64,000 nucleotides of DNA from Brachypodium distachyon (Eukaryota; Streptophyta; Magnoliopsida; Poales; Poaceae): positions 22,476,613 through 22,540,612 of the forward strand of contig NC_016135.3 in NCBI RefSeq assembly GCF_000005505.3. Reading direction: 5' to 3'. The notes under the pieces are model-generated. The model saw only the letters and a program-made list of their open reading frames with translations, made no database searches and had not been told where the DNA came from. The position numbers and the translations under genes are program-made. Shown one piece after another: positions 12,401 to 22,705 of the stretch (position 1 is its first letter; every line of letters begins with the position of its first letter).

Positions 12401-15051
12401 TCCCCTGAATCGCCTCGACCTGCGATGCGTACGGGCATATGATGCCAACACTGACCCCTTTTCCCGTGGCGATACAAGCTGGATTTTGTACATAAATCAC
12501 ATGACAGGAGTTGTAATTGACAGAGAAAAAAGACATTGAAATATTGGTTCAGGACTTCAGGCCATGCATATGCAAGTTATACGCACCTTGTTTGAGGCTC
12601 TGCAGTATCTCCAGGATGGCGGCTACCTCGGCCATATTCCTCTTGCTGCGGCCGCGATCTTCGCTGCTGTCGATGTTGATAAACGTGTACGGCCCAAACA
12701 TTGCGCCTGGAAGGTAACCACGCTCGTGCCCGCTCTGCGTGACATTCGGACCATCCAGGATTTTCTTGTCGTAGAAACTGAAGTTGGGGAAGATGCTGAT
12801 GGAAGGGTGCATCCTGTACTGCATGTTCAGGAGGTGCTTCTTGTGTCCCAGCAAACTCAATCTTTCGAACAGGCTCCTACCCAGCAACGCACTGTTTGAA
12901 ACCTGCAACAGATAAGATGATTCAGGTTTGTACAGAAAGCATAAACAAAGTACTACTGCTATTTCCCTGGTTTTGCAAAGAGAGAGCATCTATTGCTATG
13001 CTCAGCACATGCCAAATGTGCACATGTGCAATTCAAAAGAAAATTACTAAAAAAAAATCGAAAGGAAGTGCTACCAGTTAAGTTCTGAAGAAAGCATTTC
13101 AAAGGAAAATTGGAACTGGACCTCGCTTTTAATGGTTGCCGGCAACTGGCACTCTTCACCAATAAGAACAACATGCTTCAGTCCGGAGACTTGCAAAGGG
13201 ATGAGGGATTCACATTCCTTCAATTGTGCAGCCTCGTCGATGAGAAGCAAATCCATCTTCTGGTCGTTCAGTTTAGCCGAGCCACACACGGTGCAGAAAA
13301 CAAGGGAGGCATTTCGAACACAAAACTTCTTGATAGTGCCAGACTGGCGTGTGGGAGGGAGCTTCAGATCTCGCATCAGAGTCCTTGTGACACTTAGAAT
13401 TGCCGCCATGTTTTGCCTCAAGGTGTGAACAATCTCTGAATAGGCCACGGCACCGCCCGCTGCACCATTGCATTTCTCTCCCGTTGGCAAGACGAAGAAA
13501 ACGGCCAGTACCACTTCATTCCCAACTCTCTTCCCGCCAAGCAGCTTGCCGAAATCTTGGAGCATCTTATTGAGCGAAGCAATGTTGTTGCAGTTCTTCT
13601 CCAGGATGCAATCTCTAGGGACATGAGACGTGATTGTTCTGAAGCACCCGCTAAGCTTCTGGGAGATGTCGTGGAACCTTGACCTGACGAAGGACGTCTC
13701 GAGTAATTTCGGGACATCTTTTTGCTCGCATTCCATTGCTTGCTGCAGATACTGGTGTCGCAGGGATCTTGGATCGCCCAGAAAAACTTCCAGCGAACGC
13801 AAACATTCCTTCCAGCCCGTCAGGGGCGAGAAGCACTTGCTTAGCCGCTTTACGCGGGTGTCGAGGAAGATCTCGTTTAGGTCCTTGTCAATGGGCATGC
13901 GTTGCTTGTTGCCGAACAGCAGCAGATCGCCGTGGCACCCTCCGCCGGCATCATGCTTCTTCCTCAGCGACAGGAGGCGAGACGCGACCTGGCAGATGGC
14001 GGTGTTCGTCGGCGCGCACGTCAGGACACGGCGTTCGCTGCCCTGGTTTTTCTTCGTCGTCGTCGTCATGAGCAGCAGCAGCAGCAGCAGCACGCTGATG
14101 GTCTTGGTTTTGCCCGTGCCGGGCGGCCCCCAGATCAGGCTAAACTTGCTGCCGGTCGCGCCGCTGCTGCACTGCACCGCCGAGACGCAGCTCAGTATGG
14201 CGCCGGCCTGCGAGTCGTTGAGCCCGAACGCGGCCAGCCTGCCGGACAGCAGCGCGTCGCAGGTGCCGCTGGTGTCGAGGCGAGGCCGCGCTCCCGTCAG
14301 GTAAGGGCTCTGCCGATTGAGAGCACGCGTAATAGTCAGATGAGAAATTCAAAGGAACGAACGCCTAATGCATGCGGCGATCTAGACCAAGCTTACCTGC
14401 ATGGTGTCGTCGCCGGCGACGACCTTGACGAGGGCCGCATTTCTCTCGACGGCAGCTTCGTGGTTGAGGCACCGCCAGATGCGCGCGTAGGGGATGAAAC
14501 TGAGCAAGCTAACAAAGGAAGTGTAGCAGCTTACATCTTCTATCCTCTTGGACGCTCTGATCACAAAGCTACGAGTGTTGATGACACGCTTGACGTGAGC
14601 GAGGCAGTACGGGCGTCCGTCGCTGGCCGGTTCTGACGGCCGAAGCGGCATGGCCGCCGAGAGCACGAGAATGTCGCTGATGCACGGGGAAGAACCGATG
14701 CCGGCGATGGTCACGCGGTATAACGGGGCGCTCCTGGCGCCCTTGGTCATGGGAGCCAGCGACTGTATCCGGATGGACTTGGAGCAATTGGCCTGCTGCG
14801 TGTCCAAGCTGGAGCTCATCTCTGCCCGGATTTCCTCCAGCAGCGGGATCCTGAATGAATCCAGGTAGCTCCTCAGACCGAAGGACCTGTCAGGTATCGT
14901 GCTCACCTGCAGATCGAGGGAGCAAGCATACACACCAGCAATGCGGTACGTCAAGCACTCTGCATCCTGACCGGATTCAACTTGAAAAAAAGGGTCAAGA
15001 TGCAGGTGGATGTCTAATTACCTTGTCCCTGAAGAGGTCCTGGGACGGCAT
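9433..15051 (-). CDS. SEN1/UPF1-like SF1 helicase, copy 2, partly damaged
   Basis: Six exons: 15051-15022, 14906-14397, 14309-13122, 12902-12587, 12478-12224, and 9747 to about 9433. Read as spliced, translation ends at a TGA at 9712-9710 and gives about 778 residues. Motifs: Walker [11 protein letters not shown] (about 241-250), [28 protein letters not shown] (from 538), [22 protein letters not shown] (604), [20 protein letters not shown] (722), and [13 protein letters not shown]. This is a SEN1/UPF1-type RNA/DNA helicase core (AAA_11/AAA_12). The start used is the ATG at 15051, in frame with exon 2; an upstream ATG at 15139, homologous to the copy 1 start, runs out of frame because exon 1 is 2 bp short. 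Exon 5 has two extra bases after LTR, and exon 6 holds a 56-bp duplication, so the C-terminus [12 protein letters not shown] and beyond is out of frame. The core could still be made; activity is uncertain. Confidence 0.78.
9569..9680. repeat. Perfect 56-bp tandem duplication in helicase exon 6
   Basis: Copies 9569-9624 and 9625-9680 are identical by eye. The unit encodes [19 protein letters not shown] on the minus strand. Because 56 is not a multiple of three, the second copy shifts the frame of the C-terminal exon. Confidence 0.93.
10668..11690. repeat. Diverged tandem duplication in helicase copy 2 intron
   Basis: Two adjoining copies, about 10668-11142 and 11143-11690, share ordered blocks: the start ACTTGAGT, TAATTTTGCGTTTCTAACAA, ATGACCTAGGCCCT, CATTTAATATTGACTTAACA and AGAATTTGATGG/AGAATTTAATGG. 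The second copy is longer because of a small A-tailed insertion (11531-11619). Both lie in the 2.5-kb intron between exons 5 and 6. Confidence 0.75.
11531..11619 (+). mobile_element. 5'-truncated LINE-type tail insertion
   Basis: An 89-bp insert ending in GGCTCAAAGAAAAAACG is flanked by the direct repeat CATCATATT (11522-11530 and 11620-11628). The A-rich 3' end and target duplication fit target-primed insertion of a severely truncated LINE. No coding part remains, so the family is not known. Confidence 0.5.
11714..11860. mobile_element. Decayed Stowaway-like MITE
   Basis: The segment starts TACTTTATCCGTTTCGTATT and ends ATATGGGACGGAGAGAGT, near-complementary ends with the ATCCGT/ACGGAG signature of Stowaway MITEs in cereals. 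A second partial end (ATATGAGACGGAGTTAGTA) follows at about 11868-11886. Confidence 0.45.
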
Positions 15052-17629
15052 CCTGGAGGGACCAAGAAAATATGAGGTTGACGAGCTCGTCGTCGATGTC
15101 CTGGCCGTTCACCTTCCTCGCTCCACCTTTCCTCCCCATCTCCGCGCTCGGCTAGACCTTATCGAGACACGAGACTGAGGTGGGCTCAGGTCACCGCGGT
15201 CGCTTGCCTCTCTAGCCACTACCGTGCGTGCCTGGAGTATAGTATATGTTTACTAGTGCTCGGGCACTTTACTTAGCATTGATCATGATGCATGCTTCGC
15301 TGTGCAGCCGCCAATTGCATCGGCCTACCCAAGACCAAGATACTGCGCGGCACGCGTGTGATGAACGAGGCGGCAGTCTGCAGCTGCTGGGCGCCTGGGC
15401 TCCCGCTCTCGATTGCTTTTCCGGTTTTCCGATAGAAAAATAAGAAAATTTAAACAAGTGCCAAGGTCAGCACTCCTTGCGGGACCGGCAGAGGCAGAGC
15501 TAGCGCCGGAATCGAACTGTTTGGTCCGAAACGATCTCTGGAGTGATCTCGTGCGCCTACAGGATCACGCTTCCAGGCCCAAGGCCCAACAGCCAAGCTA
15601 GGGAAACAGAACAGATAGATAAACCATTGATAAAAAAAAAGTAGGACCAGCCGTTGGAATCGAACAGATCGCATCGCTGGAGGAAAAAAAAAACAGTCGG
15701 ACGCTTCTCTTCGTTTTCTAGGGCACGCGCGGCTCCAGAGCTTGCAATTCGCCGCGGGAGTGCGCCGGAGCTCCGGCAGGAAGGTGCCCCTACCCGCGAT
15801 AAATCCGTCGGCCGCACCGGACTTGTTGCACACACAAAGTACATACTGCCACTGCATGCCACCGCTAAAAAAAAAACTTCCACTGCACGCCCATGATCAC
15901 ACAAAACTGCTGCATTCTCACTAGTTACTTAGTACTACCTCCCCAGCTCACATGCTCTCTTTACTAAAAAGAAATAGTGAATAAAATGGGTTTAACGAGT
16001 TCAAATAATCCCAAACGAACATGTCAATCGAATATTTTAGAATTGGCTATGTATCTAAATTTTCATAGAAAAATGAACTGATTTGTATCCGCGTAAAAAC
16101 AACAAGAACGAGGGAGCTTAAAAAACCCTTGATTTGGTTTTTTGTACACATATTGAAACGAAATTACAGTCTACATGTAATTCTCGGTCATAGCATGCGT
16201 GGTCTTTTTCAAACTATTTGACCCTATGCGAAAATGTTTTTGTGTTCGAGAAGCATGTGGTCCCTAGATAACTTTGCACTATCACGAATTTTTATAACCA
16301 TAAGTTGATAAAGTCACACAATTTTTTTAAGCAGCCGATAAAATTTTAATTCTATGTGGACTATGTTGTGCATTACAAGAACCCGAGTTGCAGAAAGAAA
16401 ATGGTGTAGAAAATGTGCAACGGCTCTACAACATGCTTCTACAACTACAATTTCCCATAATTCCAAAATACATAACTATCCAATTTCTGTTAGATATAAA
16501 ACCACCGCTCCTCTTGCAAACTAAGATACATGATACTCTGTTTCCACGGTTACATGACAGACGACATATATGTATGAGTGATTGAATTACAGAAATTACA
16601 TTCATAAGCAAACCAAAAGGTATGGTATGAGGATAATGCACATCTAGCAAACTTACAGGCCATGTTTTCTTTTTTTGGAAACTTACAGGCGATATACAAC
16701 CAAATTGGATAGCTGCACATTACATATTTATGTGCAACTTTACTAGTGTAAAAAAAATGCATATCTACCTCTACATTTTGAAAAATAAGCAGCATAAAAT
16801 ATTTTCAACTCTAAGTCTTATATCGTGTACAAGTTGGTCAAGTCACTAGAGAAATAGCGATGCATCCTGTTGCCCCTCCCCCCCCCCCTCCCCCTCTGAA
16901 AGTATAGTACCTCTTCTCTCGAAGGATGTAATCATTATCGCTATCTGTGAGTAAAAATCTTCTGTGTGCTAGCCTTCAGGGTGAAATAAATTCTGGGTAT
17001 TGGTCAACTTAAATTTCAGATTCCATCGATACTTTAGAACATTTAATCCCATGGACTGAACCCTGAACAGGACAGACCGTGAAATTGTGGGGAAAATGCA
17101 TGTTTCCAATTTATCCGGCTGTTAGGGAGCCAGAACATTCGCAAATCTTGTGGCTCTAGAAACCGGTTGCAGTTTGTGATGTTTTCCTTGAAATGCAATC
17201 AATCACCACAAGTTCAATTTCGCCTTGGGAAATCTGTTGGTAGCTTTCATGATGTCTTGGACCCCAATTTCGCCTGCCAACACTTCAGAGCTGTAGCGTC
17301 ACAAGTTAACCGGTGGCTGTCCAATGGCCTCGAGCTACGTGGAGCAAGCGCCTCCAGGAGCCAAAATGAGGCCGTGGTTTCCCTAGTTTCGCCCCCAAAA
17401 TTTGAGCTTCTTTCACTTGCCGGGTAACTGCACCTCCACGTCATGGACGCCCTGGAATTTCTACGGAGAACTCACGTGGCCAGATCCCACCCGTCCGAAA
17501 AGGACATTTCCACGAGAAAGACGCAAGTGAAAAAAACGGCGACACGGAATCTCCTCCACTGCAGGATAAGGTGCCTTCGTCCTGAACAGAGAGAAGTTCC
17601 GCCATTCCCAACCTCCAGTTTGCATCGTG
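15052..17629. other. Intergenic between helicase copy 2 and PPR gene
   Basis: 15052-15200 is homologous to the first exon and 5' leader of the helicase pair. The rest holds no recognised gene. A C-rich tract lies near 16874-16898. The last 200 bases before 17630 are GC-rich and likely the PPR promoter and leader. Open frames at 15450-15924 and 17167-17427 have no motif. Confidence 0.45.
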
Positions 17630-19468
17630 ATGGCGGCCGCCAAATGCTACTCGGACTGGCCTCCTCTCCCTCCTCTCCATCCGTCGAGAAGAACACCGCC
17701 CAACACCTCCCTCTGCACGATCAAGCGGCAGCTCGCATCTTTCGTCCTGCACTGCTCCAGGTCGTGCGCTTCCCCTGTTCTCGAGCCCAAGAATTTCACC
17801 GATGAGCTCCAACCTTTGTCGTCTCCGGCGCCGGCGCCGGCACCGCCGCGGGTGTCCCCGCCTCCGGACGCCGCGAAGCTCGGTATCTCGAACAAGTTCA
17901 TCCGCGGGCTCTGCGGCGACCGGCAGACCGAGCAGCTCGCGTTCGAGTGCTACAGGAGGGCGCTGCAGCAGCCGGAGTTCCGCCCGGACAAGAAGACGAT
18001 GAACGTGCTGACCGTGCATCTGCTCAGGGCCAAGCAGTGGGGATCGCTGGAGCACCTGGTCGAGGATTTCGGGGCCTACGCGGTGCTCCCGGAGAGACGC
18101 ACGTGCGCGCGGCTCGTGGCGAGCTGCGTCAGGGCGAGGAAGTTCGGCCTCGCCGACGCCTTGCTCGGGGTTCTCGAAGGCAAGAAGGGCGCGGCCGCCG
18201 CCGTGTGCTTCAGCTCCGCGATGCAGGCGTACAACAAGCTGCACATGTACCGGAGCACGGTGCTGCTGCACGAGCGGATGAAGGCGTCTTGCCTGTCGGT
18301 GAACGCCGAAGCCTACCGCGCCGTGATGGCGGCGTACGGGGCGCTGGGCGAGCCGGACACGGTGGCTTCCCTGTTCAAGCAGTACAGGTCCCGCAAATGG
18401 TACCCCTCTGAGAGCTGCCTCGAGGCATACGCCATCGCCTGCGATGCGCTGGGACGCGCAGGCAGAGCCGTGGACGCGCTCAAGTGCCTGCGAGAGATGG
18501 AGGCGGACGGCATCTCGCCGGATGCCGCGATATACTCTTCAGTCATCGGGTCTCTGGCAGACGCCCGTGAAATGGCGTCGTCACAAGACCTGTACCACGA
18601 AGCCTGGAGGAAAGAGATGCTGCGGGATCCGGACATGTTCTTGAAGGTGATCATCATGCAAGTCGAGGCCGGGCTACTGGAGGACACACTAGGAGTCTCC
18701 AAGGACATGAGGGAGATCGGCCTGAGGGTCACCGACTGCGTGATGTCCACGATCGTCAATGGCTTCGTGAAGAAAAGAGGCTTAAAACCAGCCATCAGAG
18801 CTTATGACAAGCTGATCGCCATGGGATGTGAGCCTGGCCAGGTCACCTACGCCTCGGCGATCAACGTGTACTGCCGGCTCGGCCGTAGCGACAGGGCGGA
18901 GGCCGTCTTTTCGGAGATGATCGACCGGGGATTCGACAAGTGTGTGGTCGCATATGGCAACATGATCTCCATGTACGGGCAGATCAGGAGAGCGTCCGAC
19001 GCCACGAGGCTGCTGGCGCTGATGAAGCAGAAGGGATGCGAGCCCAATGTGTGGGTCTACAACTCCCTCCTAGACATGCGCGGCAAGCTCGGGGATTCCA
19101 GGCAGGCGGAGAAGATCTGGAAGGAGATGGTGCGGCGCAAGGTGCAACCTGACCGGATCAGCTACACGGCCATCATCGGCGCGTTCAACCGGTCGGGAGA
19201 GCTTGACCGCTGCATGAATTTCTACCAGGAGTTCAGGGAGACCGGAATGAAGGTCGACCAGACCATGGCGAGTCTCATGGTCGGGGTGTTCTGCAAGTCC
19301 AGCCGGTTCAACGAGCTCATCGAGCTGCTTAGAGACATGAAACTGCAAGGCATCAAGCTGGACAGGAGGCTGTACATGATCGTTCTGAACAGCCTCCGAG
19401 AAGCAGGGCTGGAGGTTCATGTGAAGTGGCTCCAGAATTATTTCAGTTCAGTGGAGGAGAAAACTTGA
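17630..19468 (+). CDS. Pentatricopeptide repeat (PPR) protein, intronless
   Basis: A single uninterrupted frame of 612 residues. I chose the ATG at 17630; the codon just before it is GTG. Residues 1-80 are Ser/Pro/Arg-rich without acidic runs, as in an organelle targeting peptide. P-type PPR units fill about 190-600. Examples are ISPDAAIYSSVIGSLAD, GCEPGQVTYASAINVYC, FDKCVVAYGNMISMYG, GCEPNVWVYNSLLDMRGK and VQPDRISYTAIIGAFNR, each followed by the helical spacer (for example GRSDRAEAVFSEMIDRG). No E, DYW or SMR domain is present, so a P-class RNA-binding factor for organelle transcript processing is expected. From memory of the family it resembles Arabidopsis At5g13770 (annotated chloroplastic), especially around LCGDRQTEQLAFECY; this was not checked. 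The intronless structure is normal for plant PPRs. Confidence 0.9.
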   Translation: MAAAKCYSDWPPLPPLHPSRRTPPNTSLCTIKRQLASFVLHCSRSCASPVLEPKNFTDELQPLSSPAPAPAPPRVSPPPDAAKLGISNKFIRGLCGDRQTEQLAFECYRRALQQPEFRPDKKTMNVLTVHLLRAKQWGSLEHLVEDFGAYAVLPERRTCARLVASCVRARKFGLADALLGVLEGKKGAAAAVCFSSAMQAYNKLHMYRSTVLLHERMKASCLSVNAEAYRAVMAAYGALGEPDTVASLFKQYRSRKWYPSESCLEAYAIACDALGRAGRAVDALKCLREMEADGISPDAAIYSSVIGSLADAREMASSQDLYHEAWRKEMLRDPDMFLKVIIMQVEAGLLEDTLGVSKDMREIGLRVTDCVMSTIVNGFVKKRGLKPAIRAYDKLIAMGCEPGQVTYASAINVYCRLGRSDRAEAVFSEMIDRGFDKCVVAYGNMISMYGQIRRASDATRLLALMKQKGCEPNVWVYNSLLDMRGKLGDSRQAEKIWKEMVRRKVQPDRISYTAIIGAFNRSGELDRCMNFYQEFRETGMKVDQTMASLMVGVFCKSSRFNELIELLRDMKLQGIKLDRRLYMIVLNSLREAGLEVHVKWLQNYFSSVEEKT

Positions 19469-20005
19469 TTTCACCACTCCTGGAGTTCCTGATACTCATC
19501 TTCAGCATCGGAGACGGAGAGCATAGAGAAAGGCAATGCTCTGCAAATTTGAAGCAAAATAGGTAAATATTTGGTTGCCTCTATGCCCATTGAAACTACA
19601 TGCCTATGTTCTTCCATTCCGAACTTCCTCGAATGGCGGAAAATTGACACTGTAAATTGTATTGTTAGAAGATGCAAACCTTGTATCAACAGAATGGTCT
19701 GATTTGTCGGGTAAGGTGTATAGCTGAATAATTCTGCATTCATCTCAGAGTTGAGGATACTCTTGTACAGTTGTAATATAGCCCACTTTGGCAGATGTAA
19801 ATTTGTATCTTCTGAACGTCTGAACATTCCACATCTGCTCACATTGGGCTTGTTATATTCTCTGGATTTGAATTGATTTGTGCAAGAGCAGTACTTTGAG
19901 TTAGTTATTATGCGCATACCGCTCACAAATAGATTGACACACACCGACCACGCGTACAGGGGAGTTTGATGTTTGTAGGTCCATTTTAAACTGCGAATGG
20001 CTATT
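19469..20005. other. 3' flank of PPR gene
   Basis: Presumed 3' untranslated region and intergenic DNA. A minus-strand open frame at 19471-19944 lacks any motif and I do not regard it as coding. Confidence 0.4.
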
Positions 20006-20129
20006 TACTCCCTCAGTCCCATATTAACAGTCGCAATTTTGTCTAAATTTATATCTACACACTAAAACATGTTTAGATACATGGGAATTTAGAAAAAATT
20101 GTGGCACTTGATATGGGACATAGAGGGTA
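20006..20129. mobile_element. Stowaway-like MITE
   Basis: It begins TACTCCCTCAGTCCCATATT and ends ATATGGGACATAGAGGGTA, an imperfect terminal inverted repeat with TA at both borders. Length 124 bp, typical of Stowaway MITEs near cereal genes. No coding capacity. Confidence 0.7.
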
Positions 20130-20179
20130 GAATTTTAGATGGTGATGGGTTGTGATTAGAACTACTGCCTAACAAGTAT

Positions 20180-20950
20180 CTTTATTCCAGTACCTTGTCT
20201 CAGGTTTCTATGAAGGTTTCATATTCCCCTTTCTTGAAGGGGCTGACGGATGAGCCAGCTTTTCTTCCTGATGTAGCCTTTTCTGTTAAGAGCAGTGTGG
20301 GGTTTTGTTTTGGGGGGATACGTGGATTGGATCTACACATCTCAAACATCAATTTCACTCTTTGTTTCGAATTGCGCTTAATCGACATGCCTCGGTGACT
20401 GACATACTAGGCTTTGATCCTCCTTTTATTGAGTTCCGGAGAGAGATTATCGGCGCACGTTTAATAGCCTGGGAGGAATTATGTGCAATTCTTGATTCAT
20501 TTCATCTTGTTGATCAACCTGATTCAGCTTCTTGGAAATTGTCGCCGTCCGGGAAATGTCCGGTGAAATCTCTTTATAGAGAGCTCATCAATTCGGAATG
20601 CCAGTTTCGTCATAAGATTATCTGGAAAGTTAAAATGCCATTTAAAATTTAAATCTTTGCTTCTTACTTTAGCCGGGGTGTTGTTCTGATGAAGGACAAA
20701 TTGGTTAAAAAAAATTTAGAAGGATGCAAAAAATCTGCTTTATGAATCTATTCAACACTTGTTTTTTCAATGCCTTATGGCGCGTCTAGTTTGACGATGT
20801 CTTTGTGTCATTTAATTTACCCCCACCGTCTTAGTTGTTAATATGTTTGGACGTTGGCTTGGTGGGATCAGCAAGTCTTTTAAATCGCTTATCCGCGTAG
20901 GTTCTACGCGATTTTTTGGTTTATATGCAATTGCATAAATGATATTGTGT
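20180..20950 (+). pseudogene. LINE remnant: zinc-binding (zf-RVT) end of reverse transcriptase
   Basis: Conceptual translation in shifted frames gives VSYSPFLKGL, then FWGDTWIGSTHLKHQFHSLF, RREIIGARLIAWEELCA, WKLSPSGKCPVKSLYREL, KIIWKVKMPFKI, and further on VVLTKDNLVKKN and ESIQHLFFQCLMAR. This order matches the zf-RVT region C-terminal to the RT domain of plant LINE (L1-clade) elements. Frameshifts, a stop after MPFKI and absence of the RT core make it a dead 5'-truncated fragment. Confidence 0.75.
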
Positions 20951-22004
20951 TTCACAACAGAAAATTTCAAAAAAAAAACAGGTTGTTCTCCAGACGTTCA
21001 CATTGGTGAAAGGATTGGTGTGTACGATGGTATATGGGCACAGAGAATATACGCTTTAGCGACGCTCATCCCTTGTTCTTTCGCTTGGTAGCTGTAATGC
21101 TGCAAAAAGTTATTAGTGAGTTGTACGGGTCGCTTCAGGACAACGTCCCTCGCTTCGCTGCGTGGACTGCCGGAAGGGAAAGAAACAATGCATATAACAG
21201 GCAGGCGAGAGAAAATAGCATAGAACTCGTCGGCAAAAACAACTAATTATCTGGGAGACCAGGACGCCCGTGACCGACGATGTGTCATGCGCGGTGTAGG
21301 GTGTTGTCTTCATGGCATCCCAAACTCCCAATTGCTATGGCCGAGCGGATTGATGCCAACATGGTTCCCTTGCCACCGGTGCACGTCGCCGTATGCCGAA
21401 TGCCAAGCTTGTCTGTGCGGGACGGCGCTTCGGTGACGTGCTGCCCGTGACTTCATAGTCACTGGCAGGTGGGCCCGGCCCCACGCGTCGATGAGGGCGC
21501 CTCCGTCTGCCAGTATCCCTGCCGGTGCCGGCCAAGGACACCAGCGCCTTCGCCAGTTCGACAGCCTTGTCCGCCCGCGCCCGTCCATGGTCGGCCTACA
21601 GAAAACCAACTTGCGACCGCGCGCCGTTGCTCCACGTTGTCGTTATCGGCTCCAGCGTGCCGCTGAACGAGGCGCCGGTGCCCGACCCACGTGTGTGCGT
21701 CATTGCGTGGAGCGCGCGTGTCCGGGATGGATTTACAGTCAAGTCAAACGTATTTAGAGATCAGAGTGATCTTTGATATGAAATCTGACAAGTATAATGC
21801 ACTGGTGATGAAACTGAGCGCAACAGAACAGATCTGCACAACGTGTTTTTGCTCAGTTCTCTATTTACATAACGTTTCCCCCCCGGGTCATTGCCGTGTC
21901 AAAATCCACGGAACAACCGCACCCTACTCTTATCAGAGAGTTCAGAACACGCGACAAGCGACACTTCGACGGATGTGATCTGTGGCCTGTGGGTCAACAA
22001 TCTT
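20951..22004. other. Intergenic between LINE remnant and OXS3-like gene
   Basis: No gene is supported. A GC-rich block (21300-21730) has long overlapping open frames on both strands but no domain. The last 150 bases are the likely 3' untranslated region of the minus-strand OXS3-like gene. Confidence 0.4.
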
Positions 22005-22705
22005 CTAAGCAAACAGCAGAGCTCCTCGCCCGGGCAACCCCTCTGCCCTCGCCGCCACCGGCCGGAGCGTCAGCCCGCTCGGCGCCGCCGCGCTGCCGCC
22101 GAGCAAGGAGATCCGTCCCCTGGACACCTTCTTGAATCCCGCGTTGGCGGCATTGCTGTTGTGGCAGCGGCGCGACGGCCGCGAGAAGCGCCTGCGGTGC
22201 GCGTCCTGCAGCCCGACCCCGCAGCTCCGCGACGTCTTGAGCCGCTTCTGCAGCGGCGGCTTGGCCAGGTCCTCGGCCAGGCCGCCCACCGCCGCGAGCG
22301 ACGCAAACGACTGCGACTTGCCGTCGAAGAACTTGGACAGCCCCCTCCTGCACGCGTCAGAAAGAAACAACATACCATGTCAGATCACAACTACCGAGAT
22401 CTGACAAATCTTTTATGAAGAAATACGGTGTTTGTGCGATCACAAGGGACACCAAGGTGACCGAGCACGTACTTGAGCGGGAGCTGCGACATGAGCGACG
22501 ACATCTCGAAGTTGTCTGTCGATCCCGACGAGCTCGAGGTCGCGTCATCATCAAGCTCCTCCGACGAAGACGAAAAGGGATCCATCGCCGATGTCTCGGA
22601 CTCCGACGGACACCCGATGTCCTCTTCCTCCTCTTCCAGCTGCTTCTCGCAGGCGGCCGCCCCCATCCTCCCGTCGCTCCGCGGGAACAAGACGAAGGCC
22701 TCCAT
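22005..22705 (-). CDS. OXIDATIVE STRESS 3-like (OXS3 family) protein
   Basis: Two exons, 22705-22473 and 22347-22005, join in phase (AA|G, giving K-R-G-L-S-K-F) across a 125-bp intron with donor GTACGT and acceptor GCAG. The product has about 191 residues. The N-terminal half is acidic and Ser-rich (EKQLEEEEEDIGCPSESET, EELDDDATSSSSGSTDNF). The core is the family signature SSLMSQLPLKRGLSKFFDGK followed by SQSFASLAAV, then a basic C-terminal part (RRRFSRPSRR). Known OXS3 members are nuclear chromatin-associated stress-tolerance factors; function here is inferred from that signature. The gene runs opposite to the PPR gene. The ATG is the first in frame upstream of the acidic region. Confidence 0.85.

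Noticed and set aside
13630..14636. Long plus-strand frames opposite the helicase exon 3
   Set aside because: They are mirror frames of a GC-rich coding exon whose minus-strand translation has all helicase motifs.
15450..15924. Overlapping frames on both strands at 15.5-15.9 kb
   Set aside because: No domain, no start context, and mutual overlap; treated as intergenic.
17441..18271. 276-codon minus-strand frame opposite the PPR gene
   Set aside because: Arg/His-rich with no domain; the plus strand has clear PPR repeats.
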